From positions 1 through 34,831 of the forward strand of contig JAEZAL010000044.1 in NCBI GenBank assembly GCA_023427705.1: DNA of 34,831 bases. The letters are read 5' to 3'. This stretch comes from Bacillota bacterium. Its GTDB lineage: Bacteria > Bacillota > Clostridia > Clostridiales > Clostridiaceae. The position numbers were made by a program, and so were the translations under genes. Below the pieces are notes generated by a model. The model ran no database searches, was not told where the DNA came from, and worked only from the letters and a program-made list of their open reading frames with translations. Positions within the stretch are counted from its first letter, which is position 1, and each line of letters begins with the position of its first letter. Positions 1 through 7,944 of the stretch are shown piece after piece.

Positions 1-53
1 GTGCCGGCCTGTCACGCCGGAGGTCGAGGGTTCGAGCCCCTTCTGAGTCGCCA
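1..53 (+). tRNA. tRNA-Asp (GTC), 5' end cut off by window
   Basis: Only the anticodon arm onward is in the window. The anticodon stem CCGGC/GCCGG encloses the loop CTGTCAC, giving anticodon GTC (Asp). A T-arm with GTTCGAG follows, then the 3' acceptor strand, discriminator G and an encoded CCA at 51-53. It is the first of five closely spaced tRNAs that are probably co-transcribed. Confidence 0.93.
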
Positions 54-75
54 CTTTAAAGTTTAAAATGAATAT

Positions 76-150
76 GGCTCCTTGGTCAAGCGGTTAAGAC
101 ACCACCCTTTCACGGTGGTAACAGGGGTTCGATTCCCCTAGGAGTCACCA
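76..150 (+). tRNA. tRNA-Glu (TTC)
   Basis: The acceptor arms GGCTCCT and AGGAGTC pair with one G-T wobble. The anticodon stem CCACC/GGTGG holds the loop CTTTCAC, so the anticodon is TTC (Glu). The T-arm GGTTCGATTCC is present and CCA is encoded. It lies 22 nt after tRNA-Asp. Confidence 0.95.
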
Positions 151-153
151 TTT

Positions 154-229
154 GGAAGCATAGCTCAGCTGGGAGAGCATCTGCCTTACAAGCAGAGGGT
201 CACAGGTTCGATCCCTGTTGTTTCCACCA
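154..229 (+). tRNA. tRNA-Val (TAC)
   Basis: The acceptor GGAAGCA pairs with TGTTTCC, with one wobble. The D-arm TAGCTCAGCTGGGAGAGC is typical. The anticodon stem TCTGC/GCAGA holds the loop CTTACAA, giving anticodon TAC (Val). CCA is encoded. Only 3 nt separate it from tRNA-Glu, consistent with processing from one transcript. Confidence 0.95.
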
Positions 230-234
230 TATAA

Positions 235-309
235 GCTGGCATGGCTCAACGGTAGAGCAGCTGACTTGTAATCAGCAGGTTGTAGGTTCGATTCCTATTG
301 CCAGCTCCA
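235..309 (+). tRNA. tRNA-Thr (TGT)
   Basis: The acceptor GCTGGCA pairs with TGCCAGC. The anticodon stem GCTGA/TCAGC holds the loop CTTGTAA, giving anticodon TGT (Thr). The discriminator is T and CCA is encoded. It starts 5 nt after tRNA-Val. Confidence 0.95.
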
Positions 310-315
310 TAATAA

Positions 316-400
316 GGGGGAGTTCCCGAGTGGCCAAAGGGGGCAGACTGTAAATCTGTTACGTTTCGTTTCGATGGTTCGAATCCGTCCTCCCCCACCA
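316..400 (+). tRNA. tRNA-Tyr (GTA), class II with long variable arm
   Basis: The acceptor GGGGGAG pairs with CTCCCCC. The anticodon loop contains GTA (Tyr). The 85-nt length and extra stem-loop between anticodon and T arms are the class II layout expected of bacterial tRNA-Tyr. CCA is encoded. It is the last gene of the cluster, followed at once by a terminator. Confidence 0.95.
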
Positions 401-404
401 AAAT

Positions 405-447
405 AAAAAGTCGTATTTCGTTAGAAGTACGGCTTTTTATTTTTTAT
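405..447 (+). terminator. Rho-independent terminator of the tRNA cluster
   Basis: The stem AAAAAGTCGTA pairs with TACGGCTTTTT across a short loop and runs into a T-rich tail. It starts 4 nt after the CCA of tRNA-Tyr. From here to about 560 the sequence is AT-rich with no gene seen. Confidence 0.88.
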
Positions 448-566
448 TATTCAGTACTTAAGAATTTCTTGGAATTAAAGGAATTGTAATAGCATTTATA
501 AATACAGCTAGTGAAAATAGGAAATAGTTTTCAAAAAATAAATATTGAAAAAAATATGTATTATTA

Positions 567-595
567 TTGACTAATTATTTTTAAGATGATATAAT
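567..595 (+). promoter_or_regulatory. Sigma-A promoter of the SAM riboswitch-metK unit
   Basis: -35 TTGACT at 567-572, a 17-bp spacer, and a perfect -10 TATAAT at 590-595. It lies 25 bp upstream of the riboswitch, so the riboswitch would sit at the very 5' end of the transcript. Confidence 0.8.
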
Positions 596-620
596 CTGAA
601 AAGTAAAATTTGATATTAGT

Positions 621-768
621 TCTTATCAAGAGAGGTGGAGGGAAAAGGGCCCTATGAAACCCGGCAACCTGCTTTATTAAGTGTGGTGCCAATTCCAGCA
701 ATTAATTTTGCAAGATAAGAAAGGTTATGACTTTTGACATCTCTTCTTATCGAAGGGATTTTTTTATT
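621..768 (+). promoter_or_regulatory. SAM-I (S-box) riboswitch with transcription terminator
   Basis: The S-box core is plain: an AGAGAGGTGGAGGGA-like 5' segment, GGGCCCTATGAAACCCGGCAA, and a closing P1 helix TCTTATC (621-627) with GATAAGA (714-720). The expression platform can be read directly. A terminator forms from ATCTCTTC (739-746) and GAAGGGAT (752-759) followed by a T run. GATAAGAA (714-721) can instead pair with TTCTTATC (744-751), an antiterminator that uses P1's 3' strand and destroys the terminator. In this family SAM stabilises P1, so high SAM should terminate before metK, the SAM synthetase gene. Confidence 0.96.
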
Positions 769-819
769 ATATAGGTAGTTTTAGAATTAATATCAAAAGA
801 TGAGAAAGGAGATATTAAG

Positions 820-1995
820 ATGAAAAGATTATTTACATCAGAATCAGTTACAGAAGGGCATCCAGATAAAATTTGTGATCAAATATCAGATGCTGTATTA
901 GATAGCATTTTAGCACAAGATCCTACAGCTAGAGTAGCTTGTGAAACTGCTGTTACTACAGGAATGGTATTAGTTATGGGAGAAATATCAACTAATTGCT
1001 ATGTTGATATTCCAAAGTTAGTAAGAGAAACAGTTAAAGAAATAGGTTATGATAGAGCAAAGTATGGATTTGACTGTGAAACATGTTCAGTATTGACTTC
1101 TATAGATGAGCAATCTGGAGATATAGCTATGGGAGTTAATGAAGCTTTAGAAGCTAGAGCAGGTGAAAAAGACGATGTTGAAGCTGTTGGTGCAGGAGAC
1201 CAAGGTATGATGTTTGGTTTTGCAACTAACGAAACAGAAGAATTTATGCCATTACCGATAGCTATGGCACATAGATTATCAAGAAGATTATCAGAAGTTA
1301 GAAAAAATGGTACTTTAGCATATTTAAGACCAGATGGAAAAACTCAAGTTACTGTTGAATATGATGATAACAAAGTAGTAAGAATAGATGCTATTGTTAT
1401 ATCAACACAACATAGCGAAGATGTTACTCAAGAACAAATTAGAGAAGATTTAATGGAACATGTAATAAAAGCTGTAGTACCAGCTGATTTATTAGATGAA
1501 AAAACTAAGTATTATATAAATCCAACAGGTAGATTTGTTGTTGGAGGACCACAAGGAGATAGTGGTTTAACAGGAAGAAAGATAATAGTTGATACTTACG
1601 GTGGATATGGAAGACACGGTGGTGGTGCTTTCTCAGGAAAAGATCCAACTAAGGTTGATAGATCAGCAGCTTATGCAGCTAGATGGGTTGCTAAAAACTT
1701 AGTTGCAGCTGGTGTAGCTAATAAGTTAGAAATTCAATTAGCATATGCTATTGGTGTTGCTAAGCCAGTATCAATTGAAATAGAAACATTTGGAACAGGT
1801 AAGAAATCAGAAGAAGAAATAGTATCAATTGTAGAAAAGGTATTTGATTTAAGACCAGGTGCTATAATTAGAGATTTAGATTTAAGAAGACCAATATATA
1901 AGCAAACTGCTGCTTATGGTCATTTTGGTAGAAATGATTTAAATTTACCATGGGAACAATTAGATAAAGTAGAAGAAATAAAGAAATATCTATAA
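820..1995 (+). CDS. metK: S-adenosylmethionine synthetase
   Basis: It makes S-adenosylmethionine from methionine and ATP in the cytosol. The 391-aa length is normal for the family. Diagnostic segments are visible: GHPDKICDQISDAVLD near residues 14-29 (ATP and methionine contacts), GAGDQGMMFGFA near 125, and GGPQGDSGLTGRK near 242-254 (phosphate binding). An AAAGGAGA ribosome binding site precedes the ATG. It stands alone behind its own promoter and SAM-I riboswitch, so its product should repress its own synthesis, and a terminator follows at 2018. Nothing is unusual in the coding sequence. Identity is near certain. Confidence 0.98.
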   Translation: MKRLFTSESVTEGHPDKICDQISDAVLDSILAQDPTARVACETAVTTGMVLVMGEISTNCYVDIPKLVRETVKEIGYDRAKYGFDCETCSVLTSIDEQSGDIAMGVNEALEARAGEKDDVEAVGAGDQGMMFGFATNETEEFMPLPIAMAHRLSRRLSEVRKNGTLAYLRPDGKTQVTVEYDDNKVVRIDAIVISTQHSEDVTQEQIREDLMEHVIKAVVPADLLDEKTKYYINPTGRFVVGGPQGDSGLTGRKIIVDTYGGYGRHGGGAFSGKDPTKVDRSAAYAARWVAKNLVAAGVANKLEIQLAYAIGVAKPVSIEIETFGTGKKSEEEIVSIVEKVFDLRPGAIIRDLDLRRPIYKQTAAYGHFGRNDLNLPWEQLDKVEEIKKYL

Positions 1996-2017
1996 GACTA
2001 GATATAAAATAAAAAAG

Positions 2018-2058
2018 ACACTTTGTATACTATATTTAAGTATGCAAAGTGTTTTTTA
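2018..2058 (+). terminator. Rho-independent terminator after metK
   Basis: The arms ACACTTTGTATACT and AGTATGCAAAGTGT (one wobble) flank a short loop and are followed by a T run, about 22 nt after the metK stop. Confidence 0.9.
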
Positions 2059-2154
2059 TTAGGCTCTGTTTTAGACTGATGTTGATAATGGAAAGTATAA
2101 AAGTGGATAAGCAAATTTACCCACTTTTAATTTGCAATAGTTTAATATTGAGTA

Positions 2155-2604
2155 CTATTGAATTTTCTTTATATATTCAATTTCATCTTCACTTCTTGAG
2201 ACTTCTACATAACCAAATTTTTCATATAAGTGTTGATTACCTATACTAAATACGGGTGTAGAAAGTTGCCATTCATTAATATGTGGATATGTTTTTTCAA
2301 TCAATTCCATTACTATATAACCATATCCTTTTCCTTGAAATGAGGGATGTATTACAAAATCTTCAAATCGCATCTTACTATCAGCCAAAGAAATAAGAAA
2401 CAATGCACCTATGATCTGATTATCTAATTGAATCTTATAAGCAATAAACTTCTTTATAATATCAATTTCAGACTCCACCTTATCATATCCTGGAGGACCT
2501 CCGTTCCTTCCTAAATATGTATTAATTTCCTTGTTGTATGCTTTTGTTTTTATGTCAGTAATTAATTTAGCATCCTCAATTTTTGCCTTCTTTATCTCTA
2601 ACAA
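2155..2604 (-). CDS. GNAT-family N-acetyltransferase
   Basis: A 149-aa acyl-CoA-dependent acetyltransferase of unknown substrate. The GNAT core is visible: the beta-4/alpha-3 segment FVIHPSFQGKGYG (about residues 83-95) carries the Q-x-x-G-x-G pyrophosphate loop that binds acetyl-CoA, and NQHLYEKFGY near the C-terminus is the usual family ending. The start is a TTG with a well-placed AAAGGGG Shine-Dalgarno 8 nt upstream (2613-2620 on the complement). The nearby ATG at 2611 is in another frame and soon hits a stop. It stands alone, and a small hairpin (arms AAAAGTGG and CCACTTTT, 2099-2128) lies beyond its stop. It may acetylate a small molecule or an antibiotic; sequence alone does not decide. 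Confidence 0.85.
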   Translation of the reverse strand: MLEIKKAKIEDAKLITDIKTKAYNKEINTYLGRNGGPPGYDKVESEIDIIKKFIAYKIQLDNQIIGALFLISLADSKMRFEDFVIHPSFQGKGYGYIVMELIEKTYPHINEWQLSTPVFSIGNQHLYEKFGYVEVSRSEDEIEYIKKIQ

Positions 2605-2679
2605 TTTTCATTCCCCTTTCAAATAAAAAAGATTATATTAGTAATTCCAATTTCTCTATTAAATACAATTTCATAAAAA

Positions 2680-2735
2680 CATATATTTTAAGTAATTCGA
2701 AACGAATTACATCAATAATTTTACATTCTACATTC
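2680..2735. repeat. Partial copy (A) of a palindromic intergenic repeat
   Basis: The inverted repeat GTAATTCG (2692-2699), AAA, CGAATTAC (2703-2710) is followed directly by ATCAATAATT and a tail built from TACATT/CTACATTC units. The same order, stem and tail occur at 15141-15203, where the loop is TTT instead of AAA. An AT-rich ATATATTTT just left of the stem is also shared. Only the stem-plus-tail half of the fuller copies is present here. Confidence 0.75.
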
Positions 2736-2763
2736 AAAAAAGGAGCCACTGAGTAGCTCCTTT
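2736..2763 (-). terminator. Rho-independent terminator of nagA
   Basis: On the minus strand AAAGGAGC pairs with GCTCCTTT and is followed by a T run (2741-2736), a few nt beyond the nagA stop. Confidence 0.85.
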
Positions 2764-2766
2764 ATT

Positions 2767-3897
2767 CTATACTAAAACTTTTCCGCCTACTATTACATTT
2801 TTAATGTTAATATCTTCATCAAATAATACTAAATCTGCATCATAACCTTCTTTAATAAGACCTTTTCTATCTTCAACTTTACAGTGCTTTGCAGCATTAT
2901 AGCTAGCCATTTTAACAGCTTCATATAATGGAAGTCCAACATTTTTATAAACATTATGAATTGCTTTATCTAAAGTAAGGATTGATCCAGCTAAGCTTCC
3001 GCTTAATAATCTTGCAGCACCATTCTTAACTTCAACATCTTGACCACCTAAAGCATACATACCATCAGGCATTCCACAAGCCATCATAGCATCTGTAACT
3101 AAAAGAACTTTATCAGGAGTCTTTTGGTTATATGCTATTCTAAGAGATGGATAAGATACATGTATTCCATCTGAAATAGTTTCAGTTGTTATTTCACTAT
3201 CAAATATTGCACCAACAACTCCAGGTTCTCTATGAGCAAAAGGTGTCATAGCATTGAAAAGGTGTGTTGAGTGACCACATCCACATTTTATTCCTTCCAT
3301 AGCTTCATCATAAGTTGCTTTAGTATGGCCTATAGAACAAACTACACCTCTTTGAGATAACTCTTTAATTAATTCCTTAGCACCAGGAATTTCAGGGGCA
3401 ATTGTTATAGATACAACAGCATCTTCAGCATCGCCTACCATGGCATTATAGTTCTCTAAAGTTGGTGGAATTAAATAATTTGGATTTTGAGCTCCTATAG
3501 CCTTTGGACTTATAAAAGGTCCTTCTAAATGGGCACCAAGTACTATAGCACCATCAGTTCCATTTTCCTTAGCTTCCTTTATAACTTCCATGGATTTTCT
3601 AATATCTTCTACAGCAACAGTCATTGTTGTAGGAGTAAAAGCAGTAGTTCCATGTTTAACTATTACTTTTGATATTTCATTAATAGCCTCAAATGTTCCA
3701 TCCATAGTATCATGTCCACCAGCACCGTGAATATGAACATCTATAAATCCAGGGGATAAATATAAACCATTAGCATCTATTACATCTTTATCATCAAAAT
3801 TAGATGGATTTATTTCCTTTATTTTTCCGTTTTCAACTAAAACAGATCCCTTTTCTACCTTATCAAGATATACAATATTACAATTTTTAATAAGCAT
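2767..3897 (-). CDS. nagA: N-acetylglucosamine-6-phosphate deacetylase
   Basis: It removes acetate from GlcNAc-6-phosphate, giving glucosamine-6-phosphate for cell-wall recycling or catabolism. The amidohydrolase TIM-barrel motifs are complete: PGFIDVHIHG (His55, His57), GAHLEGPF (metal-binding Glu125), IGHTKATYDEA (His191), THLFNAM (His212) and LLVTDAMMACG (catalytic Asp269). The 376-aa length fits the family. I chose the ATG at 3897 because GGAGGTG lies 5 nt upstream; a longer frame to 3927 would put that ribosome binding site inside the gene. It is monocistronic here, with no nagB or nag regulator in view. It is divergent from recD2 across about 150 bp. Confidence 0.96.
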   Translation of the reverse strand: MLIKNCNIVYLDKVEKGSVLVENGKIKEINPSNFDDKDVIDANGLYLSPGFIDVHIHGAGGHDTMDGTFEAINEISKVIVKHGTTAFTPTTMTVAVEDIRKSMEVIKEAKENGTDGAIVLGAHLEGPFISPKAIGAQNPNYLIPPTLENYNAMVGDAEDAVVSITIAPEIPGAKELIKELSQRGVVCSIGHTKATYDEAMEGIKCGCGHSTHLFNAMTPFAHREPGVVGAIFDSEITTETISDGIHVSYPSLRIAYNQKTPDKVLLVTDAMMACGMPDGMYALGGQDVEVKNGAARLLSGSLAGSILTLDKAIHNVYKNVGLPLYEAVKMASYNAAKHCKVEDRKGLIKEGYDADLVLFDEDINIKNVIVGGKVLV

Positions 3898-4051
3898 ATA
3901 AGCACCTCCATAATTCCTAACATACACTAATTATACCATATTAAATTTAATGAAATTTAAAAAATAGTAATCTTTATTATGTATTATTTCAGATATATTA
4001 TATAATAAAAATAGTAATAAATAAAATATATTTAGATTTGGAGAATGTAAC

Positions 4052-6283
4052 ATGGAAGATTATATAAACGGAATAGTTGAATCTATTGTATTTAGAAGTG
4101 ATGATACTGGATATGTAGTAACTAAAATAAGAATGGAAAAGGAAGTTGTAAATGCAGTTGGAGTAGTTCCTTTTATAAAAGAAGGTCAACATGTTAAACT
4201 AAAAGGTCAATGGATAGTTCATAAGCAGTTTGGACGACAATTTAATATAGAAGAATATGAAGAAATACTTCCAAATTCTACAAAGGGAATAGAAAGATAT
4301 TTATCTACAGGAATAATAAGAGGTATAGGACCCATTACAGCTAAGAGATTAGTAGAAAGATTTAAAGAAAAAACTTTAGAAGTTTTAGATACTGATATAG
4401 AGAAAATAAAAGAAGTAGAAGGAATAGGACAAAAGAAGTTTGAGATAATTAAAGAATCTTATATGGAACAAAGGGAGTTAAAAGATATTGTGATGTTTTT
4501 CCAAGGGCATGGAATGAGCACAAATCAATGTATAAAAATACATAAAACCTTTGGAGCAGATGCTAAAGAAATAATTTTAGAGAATCCCTATATACTTTCA
4601 GATGAAATTAGTGGTATAGGATTTATAACTGCAGATAGAATAGCAAAGAATTTAGGTATTGAACCTGATTCTCCATTTAGAATTCAAAGTGGAATTAGAT
4701 ATATATTAAATCAATTTTCAGCTTCTGGTAACACTTTTATGCCTAAGGATGATTTAATAAGGGAAGCAAGCAAAATATTAGGAGCTACACCAGAGATGGT
4801 TGATGAGAGTCTATATAATTTATCTTTAGACTCTAAAGTGAAAGTGGAGAAAATAGATGGAATAGATTCTGTTTTTTCACTTCCATACTATTACTGTGAG
4901 CTAGGTGTTACAAATAGGATAATAACTTTGAGTATGGAAAACTTTAGAAGTATAAATTCGGATGTTGAATTTGAAATAGGTGTTTTTGAAAAAAAATATA
5001 ATATAAATTTTGCTCCTTCTCAAAGAGAAGCCATAATAGGTGCTTTTGACAATGGAATAGAAATAATTACTGGAGGCCCTGGTACTGGAAAAACAACTAT
5101 AATAAAGGCTATAATTGAAATTTATGAAAATAATAATATGAAGGTAGTTTTAGGTGCTCCTACTGGTAGAGCTGCAAAAAGAATGAGTGAGTCTACTGGA
5201 AGAGAAGCAAAGACAATACATAGATTACTTGAAATGGGAGTTAGTGATGAAGGGAAATCCTTTTATAAATTAGGAGAAAGTGAACCTTTAGAAGCAGATG
5301 TAATTATCATAGATGAAGCTTCAATGATAGATATAATGCTTATGAACACCTTGCTTAAGGCAATAAAATTAGGAACTAGACTTATTATAGTTGGTGACGT
5401 AGATCAGCTGCCTTCCGTTGGTGCAGGTAATGTATTAAAAGACTTAATAGAAAGTAAATTTATAAAGGTTGTTAGACTAAAAGATATATTTAGACAAGGA
5501 AAAGAAAGTTTAATAGTAACTAATGCTCATAAAATTAATAATGGAGAAATGCCGATTTTAAATAGAAAAGACGGAGATTTTTTCTTTGAAAATAGAGAAG
5601 ATGTAAATGAAATACTTAGAACAATAATAGATTTGATAAATCGAAGACTTCCAAAGTTTAATAGTAATTGGGATAAGTATAGAGATATTCAAATACTAAC
5701 TCCTACTAGAAAAGGTATATTAGGAGTGCAAAATTTAAATAATGAGCTACAAAATATATTAAATCCAAAATCTCCAGATAAAAAAGAAAAAGATTTAAAA
5801 GAAGTTACCTTTAGAGAAGGTGATAAGGTAATGCAAATTAAAAACAATTACTCTCTAAAATGGGTTAGAATAAATGGATATGGAGATAATGAAGGAGTAG
5901 GCGTATTTAATGGAGACATGGGTTTTATAGAAAGTATTAATGATGAAGATAAAACTCTTACTGTGATTTTTGATGATGAAAGAAAGGTTGTTTACGATTA
6001 TATATACTTAGATGAATTAGAGTTAGCATATGCAATAACAATTCATAAAAGTCAAGGTAGTGAATTTAAAGTAATTATTACTCCCGCTTTTATGGGATCA
6101 CCACTACTTATGAATAAAAATTTACTTTATACAGCAATTACTAGAGCAAAGGAATTAGTTGTTGTTGTTGGAGTTACAAAGGCATTACAATATATGATTA
6201 CTAATGATAAAAGTATAAATAGATATTCATCTCTAAGAAACAGGATTGTAGATATTACTAGTAATGAAATATTCGCTGAATAG
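4052..6283 (+). CDS. recD2: RecD2-type ATP-dependent DNA helicase
   Basis: A 743-aa superfamily 1B 5'-3' DNA helicase of the RecD2/YrrC type, which works without RecBC in repair and replication-fork maintenance. The N-terminal region has OB-like and tandem helix-hairpin-helix segments (for example GIIRGIGPITAKRLVERF and GIGQKKFEIIKE), a mark of RecD2 over RecD1. The motor follows: Walker A GGPGTGKTT near residue 341, Walker B VIIIDEAS near 417, and GDVDQLPSVGAGNVLKD. The C-terminal UvrD-like part has AITIHKSQGSEF near 660 and LLYTAITRAKE near 693, carrying the arginine. A GGAG site precedes the ATG. The next gene starts 10 nt after its stop, so the two are probably one operon. Confidence 0.95.
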   Translation: MEDYINGIVESIVFRSDDTGYVVTKIRMEKEVVNAVGVVPFIKEGQHVKLKGQWIVHKQFGRQFNIEEYEEILPNSTKGIERYLSTGIIRGIGPITAKRLVERFKEKTLEVLDTDIEKIKEVEGIGQKKFEIIKESYMEQRELKDIVMFFQGHGMSTNQCIKIHKTFGADAKEIILENPYILSDEISGIGFITADRIAKNLGIEPDSPFRIQSGIRYILNQFSASGNTFMPKDDLIREASKILGATPEMVDESLYNLSLDSKVKVEKIDGIDSVFSLPYYYCELGVTNRIITLSMENFRSINSDVEFEIGVFEKKYNINFAPSQREAIIGAFDNGIEIITGGPGTGKTTIIKAIIEIYENNNMKVVLGAPTGRAAKRMSESTGREAKTIHRLLEMGVSDEGKSFYKLGESEPLEADVIIIDEASMIDIMLMNTLLKAIKLGTRLIIVGDVDQLPSVGAGNVLKDLIESKFIKVVRLKDIFRQGKESLIVTNAHKINNGEMPILNRKDGDFFFENREDVNEILRTIIDLINRRLPKFNSNWDKYRDIQILTPTRKGILGVQNLNNELQNILNPKSPDKKEKDLKEVTFREGDKVMQIKNNYSLKWVRINGYGDNEGVGVFNGDMGFIESINDEDKTLTVIFDDERKVVYDYIYLDELELAYAITIHKSQGSEFKVIITPAFMGSPLLMNKNLLYTAITRAKELVVVVGVTKALQYMITNDKSINRYSSLRNRIVDITSNEIFAE

Positions 6284-6293
6284 GAGAATTTAA

Positions 6294-7316
6294 ATGTTAG
6301 ATAATATACTAATTAATACTAAAGAGTTTAATAATTGTATATCTAAAATAAATAAATGGTATAATAAGCAATCAAAAGTTTTAAATATAATAACAAATCC
6401 ATACAACACAACATCAATTTTTTTAAACATCATTAAGTTATTAATTAAAGAAAAGAAAAGGGTTCTATATGTATGGAATGGAGAAAAGTGTAATAGTGAA
6501 ATATTAAATGAATTAAAAAAAGAAAATTTAGATTTTAAATATTCCTGTAGTAAAGAGAAGGATGGTTCTGAAAGCTTAGTTTTTATTAATATTAGAAATG
6601 TTAATTCTGTAAAAGATTATTATGATCTTTGTATTGTTGACGATATAAGTAGCTATTCTACTGTATCTAAAGAAGAAATAAGGTGTGGAATAGAATGGTT
6701 ATATATTTATTCTAAAAGGATAATATCATATTCAGTAGAGAGAGTAATTAATATGGGATCATCTTTTGACGTAAGTGATTTGATTAGAAAACATGTATTT
6801 GTGGAACCTAGGATAATAACTACTAGAGTAAAATTAGATGAAGATATCCCATATACTTTATACGACTATCTAATGTGGTTTAAAAATAATAAAAGAAAAG
6901 TAATAATTTATGCTCCAACAGAGGAAAAAGTTAATAAGGTTTATAATTACTATACTAATGAAATAAGGATAAAAGATGTAAATGTTATTAAATTGTTAAA
7001 TGGAGATTCTACAAAAGAAATAGATAATGAGTACTTTAATAAAAATAAAACCACATTTATCATCACAAACTTTATAAGAGAGTATTCCTTGGGAAATGAC
7101 GGAATTGATATAGTTACACTATTTGCAGATGAAAATTTTTACAACTGTAAAAAAATACTTTATTTTTGTGCAGATGTAGGAAAAAATTCGAAAAATAAAA
7201 ATGTAGGGGAAGTTCTATTAGTAGCTAAAGATATTTCAACAAATATGGATTTAGCAAAGGATATAACAAGGAGATATAATAAAAATATATGGGAAAAAGG
7301 ATTATTAAACTATTAA
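6294..7316 (+). CDS. Degenerate ComFA-like helicase relative (no Walker A)
   Basis: A 340-aa protein that probably descends from the competence helicase ComFA, judged by layout and position next to comFC. At the Walker A position it reads ITNPYNTTSIF, with no GKT lysine. The DEAD-box position reads LCIVDDISSYS. The second RecA lobe is recognisable: KVIIYAPTEEKVNKVYNYY, then TFIITNFIREYSLGNDGID. The helicase motif VI position reads ILYFCADVGK where ComFA has QIAGRVGR, so the arginine finger is gone. The end, VGEVLLVAKD, resembles the ComFA C-terminus. The N-terminal cysteine cluster of ComFA is also missing. The frame is intact with a good AGGAGA site, and it overlaps comFC by 28 nt, so it is not an obvious pseudogene. 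I infer a non-ATPase partner or scaffold role; orthology to ComFA is inferred and could be wrong. Confidence 0.6.
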   Translation: MLDNILINTKEFNNCISKINKWYNKQSKVLNIITNPYNTTSIFLNIIKLLIKEKKRVLYVWNGEKCNSEILNELKKENLDFKYSCSKEKDGSESLVFINIRNVNSVKDYYDLCIVDDISSYSTVSKEEIRCGIEWLYIYSKRIISYSVERVINMGSSFDVSDLIRKHVFVEPRIITTRVKLDEDIPYTLYDYLMWFKNNKRKVIIYAPTEEKVNKVYNYYTNEIRIKDVNVIKLLNGDSTKEIDNEYFNKNKTTFIITNFIREYSLGNDGIDIVTLFADENFYNCKKILYFCADVGKNSKNKNVGEVLLVAKDISTNMDLAKDITRRYNKNIWEKGLLNY

Positions 7317-7933
7317 TTTCATTAAAAGATGAAATACTAGATATTATTTATCCTCCAAAAAATAGTTGTATAATTTGTGAAAGTGAATTTATAGGTATAT
7401 GTCCATTGTGCAAAAGTAAGATAAAAAGAGTTAAAGACAATGATAAAGTTATTTCTTACGGCTATTATAATGGAATTCTAAAAAAACTTATATTAGAGTT
7501 TAAGTATAATAAAAATTTTGTTGCAGGCTCAATATTAGTAGAATTTTTGTGTGAAATAATTAAGAAGAATAATCTTGATGTAGATTATATTGTTTTTATA
7601 CCAAGTAGTAAAAAGGCAATGAAGGATAGAGGATTTAACCAATGTGAATATTTAGCTAAGGAGATAAATAAGCAATTAAATATAAGCATATGTAAGGATA
7701 TAATAAAAAATAAAAACATTAAAGAACAAAAACTATTATCAAGAGAAGAAAGATATAAAAATATAAAAGATGCTTTTAGTTTAATAAGTGATAAAAATAT
7801 TAGAAATAAAAGGTTATTACTTATTGACGATGTTATGACAACAGGTGCTACATTATATGAATGTGAAAAAATGCTTATAAAAAATGGAGCACTTTCAATA
7901 AAAATGTTGACAGTTGCGAAAAGTTATATATAA
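7289..7933 (+). CDS. comFC: ComFC-type phosphoribosyltransferase-fold protein
   Basis: A 214-aa ComF/GntX family protein. The N-terminus carries a four-cysteine zinc knuckle (CIICESEFIGICPLC, about residues 25-39). The middle holds the family segment IPSSKKAMKDRGFNQCEYLA, and the C-terminal part has the PRPP-binding loop LLLIDDVMTTGATLYE. In transformable bacteria ComFC acts in uptake or processing of incoming single-stranded DNA; in clostridia the gene is kept without evident competence. The ATG at 7289 overlaps the end of the upstream gene by 28 nt. The nearest AAGGAG is about 15 nt away, so translation probably depends on coupling. The raiA-motif RNA begins a few nt after the stop. Confidence 0.88.
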   Translation: MGKRIIKLLISLKDEILDIIYPPKNSCIICESEFIGICPLCKSKIKRVKDNDKVISYGYYNGILKKLILEFKYNKNFVAGSILVEFLCEIIKKNNLDVDYIVFIPSSKKAMKDRGFNQCEYLAKEINKQLNISICKDIIKNKNIKEQKLLSREERYKNIKDAFSLISDKNIRNKRLLLIDDVMTTGATLYECEKMLIKNGALSIKMLTVAKSYI

Positions 7934-7944
7934 TAATAGAGTAA

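Noticed and set aside
2060..2130. Insertion-sequence remnant beginning GGCTCTGTTTTAGA
   Set aside because: It recalls IS termini, but there is no matching inverted end or transposase fragment; the nearby hairpin is more simply a terminator for the GNAT gene.
2049..2249. 66-codon plus-strand ORF overlapping the GNAT gene end
   Set aside because: It begins inside the metK terminator T run, has no ribosome site and runs antisense into the GNAT coding region.
3998..4192. 64-codon minus-strand ORF over the start of recD2
   Set aside because: It is antisense to recD2 with low-complexity Tyr/Ser/Phe composition and no ribosome site.
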